DNA of 64,000 bases from NCBI GenBank assembly GCA_018669795.1, contig JABHSQ010000007.1:62001-126000 (forward strand), in the 5' to 3' direction. Positions 54,943 to 64,000 of the stretch are shown here, one piece after another. Both the position numbers and the translations under genes were made by a program. Source of the DNA: Flavobacteriaceae bacterium (GTDB lineage Bacteria; Bacteroidota; Bacteroidia; Flavobacteriales; Flavobacteriaceae). Within the stretch, counting starts at the first letter, position 1. Each line of letters starts with the position of its first letter. The notes beneath the pieces were generated by a model that saw only the letters and a list, made by a program, of their open reading frames with translations, did not search any database and had not been told where the DNA came from.

Positions 54943-57648
54943 ATGAAAAAAATATTCCTAATTGTATTTCTTTGCTCAATAAATATTCTTTATTCTCAGA
55001 TTAAATTTGATGGTGTTGTAAAAGATAGCTTAGGTAGTACTTTGGAATTAGCAAATATTATTGTTTTAGATCAAAAAACAAATACATTAGATTCTTACTC
55101 CATTACCGATGAAAAAGGTTATTATTCCTTTGAATTAGAAAAAAACACCAATTATAAATTTCAAGTTAGTTATATAGGTATGAATAGCTTCGAAGAAATT
55201 ATTAGCACAAAAGAATTTAATATAACAAGAGATTTTTTACTCCAAGCCGATAACGCTTTAGATGAAGTAGAACTAACTTATGAAATGCCAGTTACTATAA
55301 AGGGAGACACCATTGTTTATAATGCGGATTCTTTTAAAAATGGTTCTGAAAGAAAATTGGAAGACGTATTAGAAAAACTACCTGGTGTAGAAATTAACGA
55401 AGATGGTCAGGTGGAAATAGAAGGGAAGGTTGTTAACAAATTAATGGTTAATGGGAAAGATTTTTTTGATGGAGATACTAAAATTGCGACTAAAAATATT
55501 CCCTCCAATGCGGTAGATAAGATACAGGTATTGCGAAATTACTCCGAAGTTGGACAATTAAGCAGTGTGACTAATAATAAGGATAATTTTGCTTTAAATA
55601 TTAAACTTAAAGAAGGTAAAGAAAATTTTTGGTTTGGTTCTATTAATTCAGGTGGAGGTTATTCAGCAGATGATAAAGGACTCTATTTATTGCAGCCTAA
55701 ACTCTTTTATTATTCACCTAAAGTTACTTTCAATTTTATTGGCGATATTAATAACATTGGTGAAGTAGTTTTAACACCAAGAGATCTCCGGAATTTTGGA
55801 GGAGGCTTTAGAGCCCCTAGTAGGGGTAGTGGTACCAATATAGATTTAGGAAGTAATAGCCTTGGTTTTTTAACCAATCAGAATAATGCTTTATCTGTTG
55901 AAAATATACTTGCTGCTTCAAATTTTAGTTGGTCGCCAACTAATGCACTAGATATTAGTGGTTTTGCGATTTATAATAGCAGTCTTATTGATGCTAAGCA
56001 AAGAACTGTAAAGCAATTTACAGATTCAGATTTAGGGATACCTAATGAGTTAACAGAACAAACAAGTCATGAACGTTCCGATCAAGGATTGTTAAAATTG
56101 AGCGCTTCTTATAAGCCAAATGGCAGCAATCAAATGGATTACGACGTTTTAAGTCGAATTTCAAAAGATTCACAAAACCAGAATTTAGTGTCAGATGTTA
56201 TTGGGAATACAAGTCAGTTAGATGAAACAACACCCTTTAGTATCAATCAAAATCTAAATTATTATTATACGCTAAACGAAACTAATATTTTTGCTTTTGA
56301 AGCACAGCATTTACTCAAAGATGAAGATCCTTTTTATAATGCAATCATAGAAGATAAAGAAAATTATGAATCCACCGGAGTATCTATAGGTTTAGACGGA
56401 GATCAGCAGAATTATAATATTAATCAAAATAGACGTATAAAGTCAAGTCAGTTGGATGCTAAACTTGATTATTATTATATTATTAATCCAAAAAGTAATC
56501 TTAATGTAACTTTTGGATCTATTTTTAGTCATCAAAAATTTAATTCTAATTTATTTCAATTTTTAGATGATGGTTTAGCATTTAATCCAACACCAAATTT
56601 TAACAATGGTCTAGCCATCAATGATATTGAATATAATTTTAAGGACATTTATTTAGGTGCTCATTATCGTTTAAAAGTAGGGAAGTTTACCATAACACCT
56701 GGTTTTTCATTACATTCTTATGGTAACAATAATACACAGTTTGGCCAGAAGTTTAAAGATAATTTTTTTAAAATAATGCCTGATTTTGAAACACGTGTTC
56801 AATTTAAAAATAGTGAAAGCTTAACGCTTAGGTATGATATGCAAAACCAATTTACAGATATTACAAAACTAGCGCAAGGATTGGTTTTAAATAATTTTAG
56901 CAACATTCAATTTGGTGAACCAGAATTACAAAATGCTTTATCTCACAACCTAAGTTTACTTTATTCCAGTTTTAATTTATTTAATTATACAAATGTTTTT
57001 GCGCGTTTGGCTTATTCTAAAAATATAGATCAAATTAGAAATATCACTTCTTTTGAAAATGTAATTAGTACAAATACTTTTTTTAATTCTAATTTTGCAG
57101 ACGAAAGTGCTACTGCATTTGGGCGTATTCAACGTACGTTTGGAAAATTAATAGCATCTGTCAATTTAAGTTTTAATTACAGCAAAATAAATCAATTAAT
57201 CGACTCTAGAAGATCTGTAAATACAGGATTTACAAGAAGCTATACTCCAAGGTTGCGCACAAACTTCAAAAAGGCACCAAATATTAGCTTAAAATATAAG
57301 TATACGGTCTCTATAAATAACCAAGGTCCAAATGAAACTACGTTTTATACCAGTGCTCCTTCTCTAGATTTTGACGCTTATATATGGAAATCGGTTACTC
57401 TTAAAACAGATTATACCTTTACTAATCAAAGCTTAAGAGGTGGTAACAGTGATAATTTTCAGACTTGGAATGCTTCTATATCCTATAGGAAAAACAGGGA
57501 TACTAAATGGGAATTTGAAGTTGTAGCAACTAATTTATTAGACATCGACTCAAAAGTTAGTAATACCGCTACCAATCTTTTTGTTTCTGAATCTCGAATT
57601 TTTATACAGCCCCGATTTATAACTTTTAGGTTGCGCTATGAATTATAA
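54943..57648 (+). CDS. TonB-dependent receptor-like outer-membrane protein with carboxypeptidase-regulatory domain
   Basis: A 901-residue outer-membrane protein. After the signal peptide (ending LYSQ) there is a CarboxypepD_reg-like domain (residues 20-105; ANIIVLDQKTNTLDSYSITD), a plug-like region (RKLEDVLEKLPGVEINEDGQ) and a long beta-barrel ending FRLRYEL with an aromatic-rich last strand. No clear TonB box is visible. Members paired with GLPGLI proteins are thought to import or assemble something at the outer membrane; substrate unknown. It follows the GLPGLI gene directly. Confidence 0.88.
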   Translation: MKKIFLIVFLCSINILYSQIKFDGVVKDSLGSTLELANIIVLDQKTNTLDSYSITDEKGYYSFELEKNTNYKFQVSYIGMNSFEEIISTKEFNITRDFLLQADNALDEVELTYEMPVTIKGDTIVYNADSFKNGSERKLEDVLEKLPGVEINEDGQVEIEGKVVNKLMVNGKDFFDGDTKIATKNIPSNAVDKIQVLRNYSEVGQLSSVTNNKDNFALNIKLKEGKENFWFGSINSGGGYSADDKGLYLLQPKLFYYSPKVTFNFIGDINNIGEVVLTPRDLRNFGGGFRAPSRGSGTNIDLGSNSLGFLTNQNNALSVENILAASNFSWSPTNALDISGFAIYNSSLIDAKQRTVKQFTDSDLGIPNELTEQTSHERSDQGLLKLSASYKPNGSNQMDYDVLSRISKDSQNQNLVSDVIGNTSQLDETTPFSINQNLNYYYTLNETNIFAFEAQHLLKDEDPFYNAIIEDKENYESTGVSIGLDGDQQNYNINQNRRIKSSQLDAKLDYYYIINPKSNLNVTFGSIFSHQKFNSNLFQFLDDGLAFNPTPNFNNGLAINDIEYNFKDIYLGAHYRLKVGKFTITPGFSLHSYGNNNTQFGQKFKDNFFKIMPDFETRVQFKNSESLTLRYDMQNQFTDITKLAQGLVLNNFSNIQFGEPELQNALSHNLSLLYSSFNLFNYTNVFARLAYSKNIDQIRNITSFENVISTNTFFNSNFADESATAFGRIQRTFGKLIASVNLSFNYSKINQLIDSRRSVNTGFTRSYTPRLRTNFKKAPNISLKYKYTVSINNQGPNETTFYTSAPSLDFDAYIWKSVTLKTDYTFTNQSLRGGNSDNFQTWNASISYRKNRDTKWEFEVVATNLLDIDSKVSNTATNLFVSESRIFIQPRFITFRLRYEL

Positions 57649-57765
57649 AAATTATTCCTCTTAATCATTCACGTTAATTATTTATTAGCTAATTCTTCCT
57701 TTAATATTTGCTCGCTTTTAATGTTAAATATTTCATAAAAAAAAATATAACGTCTAACAAATGGT

Positions 57766-57773
57766 TAAATTTG
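57766..57773 (+). promoter_or_regulatory. possible promoter -7 box for the fasciclin gene
   Basis: TAAATTTG, 27 bases before the ATG at 57801. No good -33 TTG at the expected distance, so weak. Confidence 0.35.
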
Positions 57774-57800
57774 TTCAACAATAAAAAACAACAAATTATT

Positions 57801-58313
57801 ATGAAAAAATTAGTATTTATTTTATCGATTATGATGTCATTAACATTGACTCAACAAACGTTTGCGCAAAAGACAATTGTAGACGTTGCTGTTGGAAATG
57901 AGGATTTTTCTACGCTAGTAGCTGCCTTAACAGCTGCTGATTTAGTTGCTGCTTTACAAAGTGATGGACCTTTTACCGTTTTTGCTCCAACAAATGCTGC
58001 ATTTGCAAAAATTGATTCTAAAACCTTAAATTCTTTATTAGAGAAAAAAAATCAGGTGGCATTAGCAAATATTTTAACCTATCATGTTGTGCCAGGAAAA
58101 TTTGTAGCAAGCGATGTAGTTGCAGCTTTAAAGAAAGGTAAAGGAACTTTAGAGCTAACAACATTATATGGTGAAGTTCTAACAGTTGTGCAAAAAGATG
58201 ATAAAATTTGGTTGAAAGATCAAAAAGGTAATTATAGTGAAATTATAGCTACAGATGTAATGGCTAGTAATGGTGTAATTCATGTAATAGATACGGTAGT
58301 TATGCCTAATTAA
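57801..58313 (+). CDS. secreted fasciclin-domain protein
   Basis: The start is at MKKLVFILSIMMSLTLTQQT (57801), a signal peptide; a longer reading of 31 residues upstream is not signal-like. The 170-residue protein has one FAS1 domain with the H1 motif FTVFAPTNAAFAKI and the H2-like YHVVPGKFV, ending NGVIHVIDTVVMP. FAS1 domains mediate adhesion outside the cell. Single gene with its own terminator. Confidence 0.93.
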   Translation: MKKLVFILSIMMSLTLTQQTFAQKTIVDVAVGNEDFSTLVAALTAADLVAALQSDGPFTVFAPTNAAFAKIDSKTLNSLLEKKNQVALANILTYHVVPGKFVASDVVAALKKGKGTLELTTLYGEVLTVVQKDDKIWLKDQKGNYSEIIATDVMASNGVIHVIDTVVMPN

Positions 58314-58338
58314 TTTATTGAAAATTGCTATGAAAAAT

Positions 58339-58368
58339 TAAAGCCTCGATAATTCGAGGCTTTTTTTT
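58339..58368 (+). terminator. terminator of the fasciclin gene
   Basis: AAAGCCTCGA / TCGAGGCTTT around TAAT, followed by a T run. Confidence 0.9.
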
Positions 58369-58512
58369 ATTTAAATAATTAACTTACCTACTTATTGAGT
58401 TTGTTTAACACAGCTGGACAATCTGTATATGACTAACTTTTAAAATATTTTTTAAAGAGTGAGAAAATTAAAAATACAACAGAAAATATAATTCTCACAG
58501 GAGAGGTTATTA

Positions 58513-60825
58513 TCACTTATTGGTCATTTCAAATACTAGTTCACCTCCGTCTATGAGATCAAAATGTGATAATTGAGCTCCTTTAATTATTTTTCCGTTT
58601 ACAGATACACTCTTTACATAAACATTTTCTTTACTTTGATTGATCGCTTTTATGGTGAGTGATTTTCCATTGTTTAAGTGAATAATAGCTTCTTTAATTA
58701 AAGGACTTCCTAAGGCATAAGTTGAAGAGCCGGGAGTTACCGGATAGAAACCTAAACTGCTAAAAATATACCAAGCACTCATTTGCCCTGCATCATCATT
58801 GCCACAAAGACCATCTACAGTTGGAGCATACATAGTGTTCATAATCATTCGTACGCGCTCTTGTGTTTTTTTAGGATGACCTGTCCAATTATATAAGTAA
58901 GGAATGTGATGACCAGGCTCGTTTCCATGAACATAGTTTCCAATGATTCCATCGCGTGTAATGTCTTCATGTTTAGCAATGTATTTTTCATCTATTTCCA
59001 TGGTAAATAGAGAATCTAAATGCTGGCTAAAACGTTCTTTTCCACCCATTATATCGACCATTTTTTCAATGTTTTGTGGTACGTACAAACCATAATTCCA
59101 TGCATTGCCTTCAATAAATCCTTGGCCATGCGTATCCATAGGATCAAAATCTTTTCTGAAAGTTCCATCACTTAATTTAGGTCGCATATAACCAATTTTT
59201 GGATCGTAAACATTGGTATAATACTCGGAGCGTTTTAAGAATTCTTTTTCAGTTATTGTATTGTTAACTCCCTTAGCTATTTGTGCAATACACCAATCGT
59301 TATAGGCATATTCTAATGTTTTTGAAACTGATGAATGGCTTTTGTCATCAGGAACATATTGATAGTCAATATAATCACCTACACCATCAAAATAACGAAC
59401 ATTTGCGGTGTTTACAGAAGCCTTTAATGCTCGTTGATAATCAAAATCTCCCACATTTTTTACCATAGCATCAGCAATCACGGAAGTTGCATGGTACCCA
59501 ATCATGCACCAATTTTCATTGGCATAATGTGACCAAATAGGAAGCATACTGTGAACGCTTTGGTCATGATGAGCCAACATAGACTTTATCATATCATTAT
59601 TCCGATTTGGTTGGGTGATATTAAATAAGGGATGTAAGGCTCTATAGGTGTCCCAAAGTGAAAAAATAGTATAATTTGTAAACCCGTCTGAATTATAAAT
59701 GTTTTGATCCAAACCTCTATATTTTCCATCTACATCTTCGTATAAAATAGGAGACAGGTTGGTGTGATACATTGCAGTATAAAAATTTATTTTGTCTGCA
59801 TCATTGATTGTAGTCACTTCTATTTTAGAGAGTTCCTGGTTCCATTTTTCTTTTGTTTCTTCTCTTATTTTATTAAAATCCCAATGTGGGATTTCAGCTG
59901 TTAAGTTTCTTAATGCTCCAGTAGTACTGACTGGAGATAATGCAAATTTGATGTTGATTTTTTCGTTTTCCTCTGTGTCAAAATTAAAGTAGGCTCGAAT
60001 GTCTTTACCTGCCATTTCTGGAAAGTTTTCTTCTTGTTTAAAACGCCTATAAAAACCATCGTATTTTAGGTCGTCATACTTTTTATGACCATAGCTTTTA
60101 AATGGTTTTGAAAATTGCATTGCAAAAAATACTTTTTTATCTCTTGCCCAGCCTTTTGTTTGTCGATAGCCAGTTACTAATGAGTCATTTTCTACGCGAA
60201 TAAATGTCCATATATTTTTATTATCATGATGATATATATTGTACACCATGTCGAGTATGATATGTGATTCTTCTGACTTTGGAAAGGTATATTGATGAAA
60301 ACCAACACGATCGCTTGCGGTCAATTCTGCTTCTATTTGATAACTGTCTAAATTAACTTTGTAATAACCAGGAGAAGCTTTTTCGTTTTGGTGTGAAAAC
60401 GTGGAATAAAAACCTTTCTCACCATCTATTGTTTCTAATGGATCAAGTATTAATTTTCCAGTAGTTGGCATCACTAAAAAGTCACCTAAATCGGAATGTC
60501 CCGTACCACTAAAGTTGGTATGAGCAAAACCGATGATGGTAGAATCACGATGTTGATAGCCTGCACAATATTCATAAGTTTCAGAGTTATAGCTGCCATC
60601 TTCATTAAACATAAGCTCAAAATTAGTTTGAGGACTTAATTGCACCATGCCAAATGGTGCGGTTGCACCAGGGAAAACATGTCCCATTTTACTGGTGCCA
60701 ATAAAAGGATTCACAAATTGGGTATAATCTGTTTTGGATTTTTCTGAAGCGGCACTATTTTCTTCCTTTTTTTTACAAGAAATACATATTGATAAGACAA
60801 GAAGAACTGTTGCTGTTTTTTTCAT
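58513..60825 (-). CDS. GH92-family alpha-mannosidase lipoprotein
   Basis: The start is at MKKTATVLLVLSICISCKKK (60825), giving a lipoprotein signal with Cys at 17; seven codons more upstream are possible. The 770-residue protein carries GH92 hallmarks: YTQFVNPFIGTSKMGHVFPG at the start of the mature part, GFAHTNFSGTGHSDLGD, TAMYHTNLSPILY, GFIEGNAWNYGLYVPQNI and CGNDDAGQMSAWYIFSSLGF. The family is calcium-dependent and cleaves alpha-mannosides (commonly from N-glycans). It is likely on the outer membrane or periplasmic face. Single-gene unit; no SusCD pair is next to it. Confidence 0.93.
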   Translation of the reverse strand: MKKTATVLLVLSICISCKKKEENSAASEKSKTDYTQFVNPFIGTSKMGHVFPGATAPFGMVQLSPQTNFELMFNEDGSYNSETYEYCAGYQHRDSTIIGFAHTNFSGTGHSDLGDFLVMPTTGKLILDPLETIDGEKGFYSTFSHQNEKASPGYYKVNLDSYQIEAELTASDRVGFHQYTFPKSEESHIILDMVYNIYHHDNKNIWTFIRVENDSLVTGYRQTKGWARDKKVFFAMQFSKPFKSYGHKKYDDLKYDGFYRRFKQEENFPEMAGKDIRAYFNFDTEENEKINIKFALSPVSTTGALRNLTAEIPHWDFNKIREETKEKWNQELSKIEVTTINDADKINFYTAMYHTNLSPILYEDVDGKYRGLDQNIYNSDGFTNYTIFSLWDTYRALHPLFNITQPNRNNDMIKSMLAHHDQSVHSMLPIWSHYANENWCMIGYHATSVIADAMVKNVGDFDYQRALKASVNTANVRYFDGVGDYIDYQYVPDDKSHSSVSKTLEYAYNDWCIAQIAKGVNNTITEKEFLKRSEYYTNVYDPKIGYMRPKLSDGTFRKDFDPMDTHGQGFIEGNAWNYGLYVPQNIEKMVDIMGGKERFSQHLDSLFTMEIDEKYIAKHEDITRDGIIGNYVHGNEPGHHIPYLYNWTGHPKKTQERVRMIMNTMYAPTVDGLCGNDDAGQMSAWYIFSSLGFYPVTPGSSTYALGSPLIKEAIIHLNNGKSLTIKAINQSKENVYVKSVSVNGKIIKGAQLSHFDLIDGGELVFEMTNK

Positions 60826-60896
60826 ATTTTGGAAATTACACTTCATTGCTGTGCATAAAAAGCATCAGAAGAAAGCATGGTATTTTTAGTATAAAA

Positions 60897-60904
60897 CAAA
60901 GATA
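60897..60904 (-). promoter_or_regulatory. promoter -7 box for the GH92 gene
   Basis: On the minus strand TATCTTTG, 72 bases before the ATG at 60825. I see no clear -33 TTG at the right distance. Confidence 0.5.
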
Positions 60905-60960
60905 ACAGAAAGGAGCTAAACTTTAAGTTTAGGTTTTAATTGCTATTTGTAAACTCGTTT

Positions 60961-62148
60961 TTAATTAGTTTCATTTAAATACTTAGCCAAATAGACGCCA
61001 ATACTTGCTGAAGCTTGTAATAGATAGCCCCCAGTAGGAACATCCCAGTCTAACATCTCGCCAATGCAAAATTGATTGGGCATTTTTTTAAGTTCAAAAT
61101 TTTTAGAAATTGCATTTAAATCAATTCCTCCAACAGTAGAAATTGCTTCGTCTATGGATGCTGTTTCTATGAGTTCTAATGGGAACTTTTTGATGTTTTT
61201 TGCTAAGGATTCTATATTTAAATAAGATTCTTTAGATAGGTATGTTTTTAGTAGATCGATTTGAGAGGGACTTAGTTTTAGCTCTTTTTTTAAGATTTGA
61301 GTCGTATTTTTAAAAATAGATTTTTTTATTTTGGAAAGAATATTTTCTAATGTTAACGAAGGTTTAAAATCGATAAATACAGTTGCTTTTGAAATCGCAT
61401 TCAACTGCGCTCTAATTTCTGGGCTCAGACCGTAAATAGCATTCCCTTCTAATCCGAATTTAGTAATAACCGCTTCTCCTTTTTGAATAATATTATTGCA
61501 AGAAATAGCAATGTTTTTTAAAGGAGTTCCTTCGTGTTTTTGAATAAAATTAGATTTCCAATCAATTTTATATCCACAGTTTGATGCTTGAAATACTTTA
61601 GTTTTGATTCCTTTTTTAGAAAAAGTATCGAGCCACATTCCATCAGATCCAGTAACTTTCCAGCTTCCTCCGCCTAAAGAAAAGACCGTATAATCTGTTG
61701 CTATTGTTTTGTTATTAATAATTGGATTTCCTTTAGGATCCCAATCAGAAAAAGTATGATTATATGTAATAATAACTCCCTTTTTTTTGAGCGATTTAAG
61801 AATCGCATTCAGCACTTCAATAGGTTTAATTCCTTTTTCAGGAAATACTCTTTTACTGCTCCCTATGTATGTAGGGATTTCAATTTGATCGAGCCAATTT
61901 CTAAAATCAATATTAGTGAAATTAAGCAATGCTTTGTCTAAAAAATTAATTGGAGTGAACCTTTTAATAAGCTGATTAATCGATTCGGAATGAGTTAAGT
62001 TGAAACCCCCTTTACCGGCAACTAAAAATTTACGGCCAACCGTTTTGTTTTTTTCATAGATGTTAATGGTAAATTTTTCAGCATCTAAAAAAGAGGCTAA
62101 TAAAAAAGCGGAGGGCCCGCCACCTATAATAGTAATTTGTTTTTTCAT
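60961..62148 (-). CDS. HI0933/YhiN-family flavoprotein (NAD(P)/FAD-dependent oxidoreductase)
   Basis: A 395-residue flavoprotein with the N-terminal FAD motif ITIIGGGPSAFLLASFLDAE, the family segment VGRKFLVAGKGGFNLTHSE, and the C-terminal MLDWDVPTGGYLLQASASIG. It matches the HI0933-like group (TIGR03862 style). The family binds FAD but has no agreed reaction. A box TATTTTTG lies only 5 bases before the ATG on the minus strand, so the transcript might be nearly leaderless. It is upstream of GH92 by 135 bases on the same strand. Confidence 0.88.
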   Translation of the reverse strand: MKKQITIIGGGPSAFLLASFLDAEKFTINIYEKNKTVGRKFLVAGKGGFNLTHSESINQLIKRFTPINFLDKALLNFTNIDFRNWLDQIEIPTYIGSSKRVFPEKGIKPIEVLNAILKSLKKKGVIITYNHTFSDWDPKGNPIINNKTIATDYTVFSLGGGSWKVTGSDGMWLDTFSKKGIKTKVFQASNCGYKIDWKSNFIQKHEGTPLKNIAISCNNIIQKGEAVITKFGLEGNAIYGLSPEIRAQLNAISKATVFIDFKPSLTLENILSKIKKSIFKNTTQILKKELKLSPSQIDLLKTYLSKESYLNIESLAKNIKKFPLELIETASIDEAISTVGGIDLNAISKNFELKKMPNQFCIGEMLDWDVPTGGYLLQASASIGVYLAKYLNETN

Positions 62149-62264
62149 GAAACAAAAATAGTTGTTGTTGGTATTTTTAAATCATTGTTATGACCTATGG
62201 CTAAGCTAAATAAATAGGAGTGTACAACGCGTTTTTTATAGCTCTTTTTATTAATTAAACAAAA

Positions 62265-63062
62265 CTACCACCAAACAATAAAAAAAGCCAGATACGAATC
62301 CTTATATTTTTGCCAACATAATGGGGCTTGTTTTTCTGTAATACTTGTTTTAATGTATTTTTCTATACCCTTAAAGTCTGTCCAACTATTATTTTCAGAA
62401 GGGTCCATTCCCCATTCCTTTTTTGAAGGTATATAATAATTTTTTGCTGAATTATCCAAGCTCGTAAATTTATCAAAATTTAAATAATAGCCCCTTATTG
62501 CTTTTTTATAAATAGGGCTAAAATTTGCTTTGTATTCGTAAGGAATAAATAATGAAACTAAAAGACATAACGCTTGAGAAACTTCATCAATTTCTATAGT
62601 ATTAAATTTTGATTTAGTACAACTATGATATAGTAATGGAAATTGTTTTCTTTTTAATTTATATAACTTCTCTTTCAAAGAATCATTCCTGTTAGGACCA
62701 ATCCAGTTATTTAAGGGTTCAGAAGAAATGTCTGGGTCAAATAAATAAAATTTATAAGCCAATTCCATATGAATCAAAGCTTTTGTTTTTAATTCTTCAA
62801 TAATAAAATCAATTTCACCGATGGTTTTTTTACCGTCTATTACCTGAATATTTTCATAAAGCACCTTGTAGTTGGAAGATGATTTGATTAATTCAGAAAC
62901 AATTTTTTCTGCCAAATGGCCCAGCCTTATATTGGTTGGCAATTGAAATTCTAAATCTGTTATTAGGTCTAATTCCGATAAATTAAAAGTTGGTAAACCA
63001 GTAATTGAAAAGTCTAGACTATTCGTTTTTAATATGGATTCTATCCTTGACTTCGTTTTCAT
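62265..63062 (-). CDS. DUF1853 family protein
   Basis: A 265-residue soluble protein. The family features are a LGHLAEKIVSELIKSSSNYK segment, the nuclease-like acidic stretch GEIDFIIEELKTKALIHMEL and AYKFYLFDPD, then NWIGPNRNDSLKEKLYKLKR. This agrees with DUF1853, whose E-D...ExK-like residues suggest a PD-(D/E)xK fold, though no activity is known. Single gene. Confidence 0.82.
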   Translation of the reverse strand: MKTKSRIESILKTNSLDFSITGLPTFNLSELDLITDLEFQLPTNIRLGHLAEKIVSELIKSSSNYKVLYENIQVIDGKKTIGEIDFIIEELKTKALIHMELAYKFYLFDPDISSEPLNNWIGPNRNDSLKEKLYKLKRKQFPLLYHSCTKSKFNTIEIDEVSQALCLLVSLFIPYEYKANFSPIYKKAIRGYYLNFDKFTSLDNSAKNYYIPSKKEWGMDPSENNSWTDFKGIEKYIKTSITEKQAPLCWQKYKDSYLAFFIVWW

Positions 63063-63444
63063 TTTAATAAAAATACGAAATTAAGACATATAAATTAGAA
63101 CGCATAAAAGCATGGTTTATATTACAAAAGCAAATAAAATATGTCATTTATAAAAATTGTATTGTATTTGTGTCAACAATCCTTTTCATTAAATTTATAA
63201 GGTAGATATATGACTCCTACATATAATAAAAAACAAAAGATTATCGTTATAAAAAGATAAATGCCTTTTATCACTTTCAGTTTTCTCTTATTTAGTGAGT
63301 GCAAGATCCTGTTATCCTGATAAATAAAGGTTACAAAAAATCCTATGCATTGACTATTGTGCTATGTAGTTTTATAAAATGGTCTTTATAGGGCTGAAAG
63401 GAATTTTTTAAAAGCCTAAAAATTAATCACTAAATTTTTTAATT
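63063..63444. other. 382-base intergenic region before the LPMO gene
   Basis: AT-rich control region between divergent genes. No open frame of note and no textbook TAnnTTTG box; the promoter of the LPMO gene is probably here but I cannot place it. Confidence 0.35.
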
Positions 63445-64000
63445 ATGAAAAAAAAAGAATTAGAAAGAAGAACCTCAAAATCAATCTCTTTTGGTTTAAA
63501 AGAATGGAAATGGTCTAATTTATTTTGTATCATTTTATTAATAACAATAATTCAACCTACTTTTCCACATGGCACCGTAACAAGTCCAGTTAGCCGTATT
63601 TATAATTGTTGGCAAGAAAACCCTCAGAATCCAGAGTCTCCTCCTTGTATAGCAGCAGTTATATCTCATGGCACACAACCATTGTATGATTGGAATGAAA
63701 TTAACCAAGCGAATGCTAATGGTGAACATGAGTTATATGTATTTGATGGTAATCTAGCTAGTGGAGGCCGGCCAGAGAAGTACGGAGGCATGGATCAAAT
63801 AACAACAGAATGGGTAGCGACACCTGTTTCTCCTGGGCCATTTACAATTACCTGGACCAATACGGCTCCTCATGCGACGGAATATTACGATGTCTATATT
63901 ACAAAAGAAAGTTGGACATCAGGTCAACCATTAACTTGGGATAGCCTTGAGCTTCTTGTCCGTACATCTCCAAGCTCAGCTGCAAGCTCGGTAGATATAC
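63445..64000 (+). CDS. AA10 lytic polysaccharide monooxygenase (runs off the right edge)
   Basis: Open from the ATG at 63445 to the window end (about 185 residues). After the hydrophobic signal (segment FCIILLITIIQPTFP) the mature protein would start with His in HGTVTSPVSR, the copper 'histidine brace' N-terminus of AA10 enzymes. The second copper His is visible in TNTAPHATEYYDVYITKESW. Such enzymes cut crystalline chitin or cellulose oxidatively outside the cell. HGTVTSPxSR favours the chitin/cellulose-binding protein subgroup; the rest, including any carbohydrate-binding modules, is beyond the edge. The signal peptide has an unusually long, charged N-region (about 25 residues before the hydrophobic core). 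Confidence 0.92.
   Translation, partial: MKKKELERRTSKSISFGLKEWKWSNLFCIILLITIIQPTFPHGTVTSPVSRIYNCWQENPQNPESPPCIAAVISHGTQPLYDWNEINQANANGEHELYVFDGNLASGGRPEKYGGMDQITTEWVATPVSPGPFTITWTNTAPHATEYYDVYITKESWTSGQPLTWDSLELLVRTSPSSAASSVDI

Overview
This window is about 64 kb of AT-rich DNA from a member of the Bacteroidota, most likely Flavobacteriaceae. The evidence is family content (GLPGLI protein, DUF2490, TonB-dependent receptor, SusC-like carboxypeptidase-regulatory domains, BspA-like lipoproteins), a DnaE with a built-in proofreading exonuclease domain, the near absence of Shine-Dalgarno sequences, and several promoters of the Bacteroidota form TTG-N18..23-TAnnTTTG. Both tRNA genes and the ribosomal operon carry this promoter form.

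Region by region. 1-11.9 kb is chromosomal backbone: the start of an acyl-CoA dehydrogenase, a Rieske oxygenase, an amino-acid permease overlapping a dimethylargininase-like enzyme, the rpsP-rimM-trmN6 operon, dnaE, trxA and a DUF58 protein. 11.9-21.3 kb is accessory DNA that begins at a tRNA-Asp gene. A 116-bp direct repeat (one mismatch) containing the tRNA 3' end brackets 11998-18947, and a truncated tyrosine-recombinase remnant lies just inside. The island and its right-hand neighbour are built from repeated cassettes: the same promoter, the same lipoprotein leader start and the same terminator around different bodies (a DUF1566 lectin-fold gene now broken, a flavin amine oxidase, two BspA-like repeat lipoproteins, a small lipoprotein). 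Fragments of homing-endonuclease-like and recombinase-like genes lie between them. The 3' end of the broken DUF1566 gene has the substitution pattern expected of a diversity-generating retroelement variable repeat. No reverse transcriptase is visible here.

21.3-26.5 kb is an operon for a SulP transporter, a beta-carbonic anhydrase, a DUF2490 outer-membrane protein and the Na+/H+ antiporter NhaB, plausibly a sodium-linked bicarbonate uptake unit. 26.5-34 kb holds small stress and envelope genes and an unusual membrane protein with an N-terminal Kelch-like domain and a C-terminal winged-helix-like domain. 34.1-43.3 kb runs ruvC, hemW, a cyclase-family hydrolase and then a complete set for trans-4-hydroxy-L-proline breakdown (epimerase, D-amino-acid dehydrogenase, DapA-type deaminase, 2-oxoglutarate semialdehyde dehydrogenase) with a DUF885 peptidase-like lipoprotein inside the operon.

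Convergent with it (43.3-50.2 kb, minus strand) is a lacZ-type GH2 gene, a kinase/M23/class-III aminotransferase triple fusion that may act on hydroxylysine or ethanolamine, and a DUF4440 protein, behind the remnant of another glycosidase. 50.5-64 kb carries a PhnA-domain protein, an M20 dipeptidase, tRNA-Leu, a DUF1295 protein, a GLPGLI/TonB-receptor-like pair, a fasciclin protein, a GH92 lipoprotein, an HI0933-type flavoprotein, a DUF1853 protein, and the start of an AA10 lytic polysaccharide monooxygenase running off the right edge. Overall the gene content fits a marine or animal-associated degrader of polysaccharides and protein.
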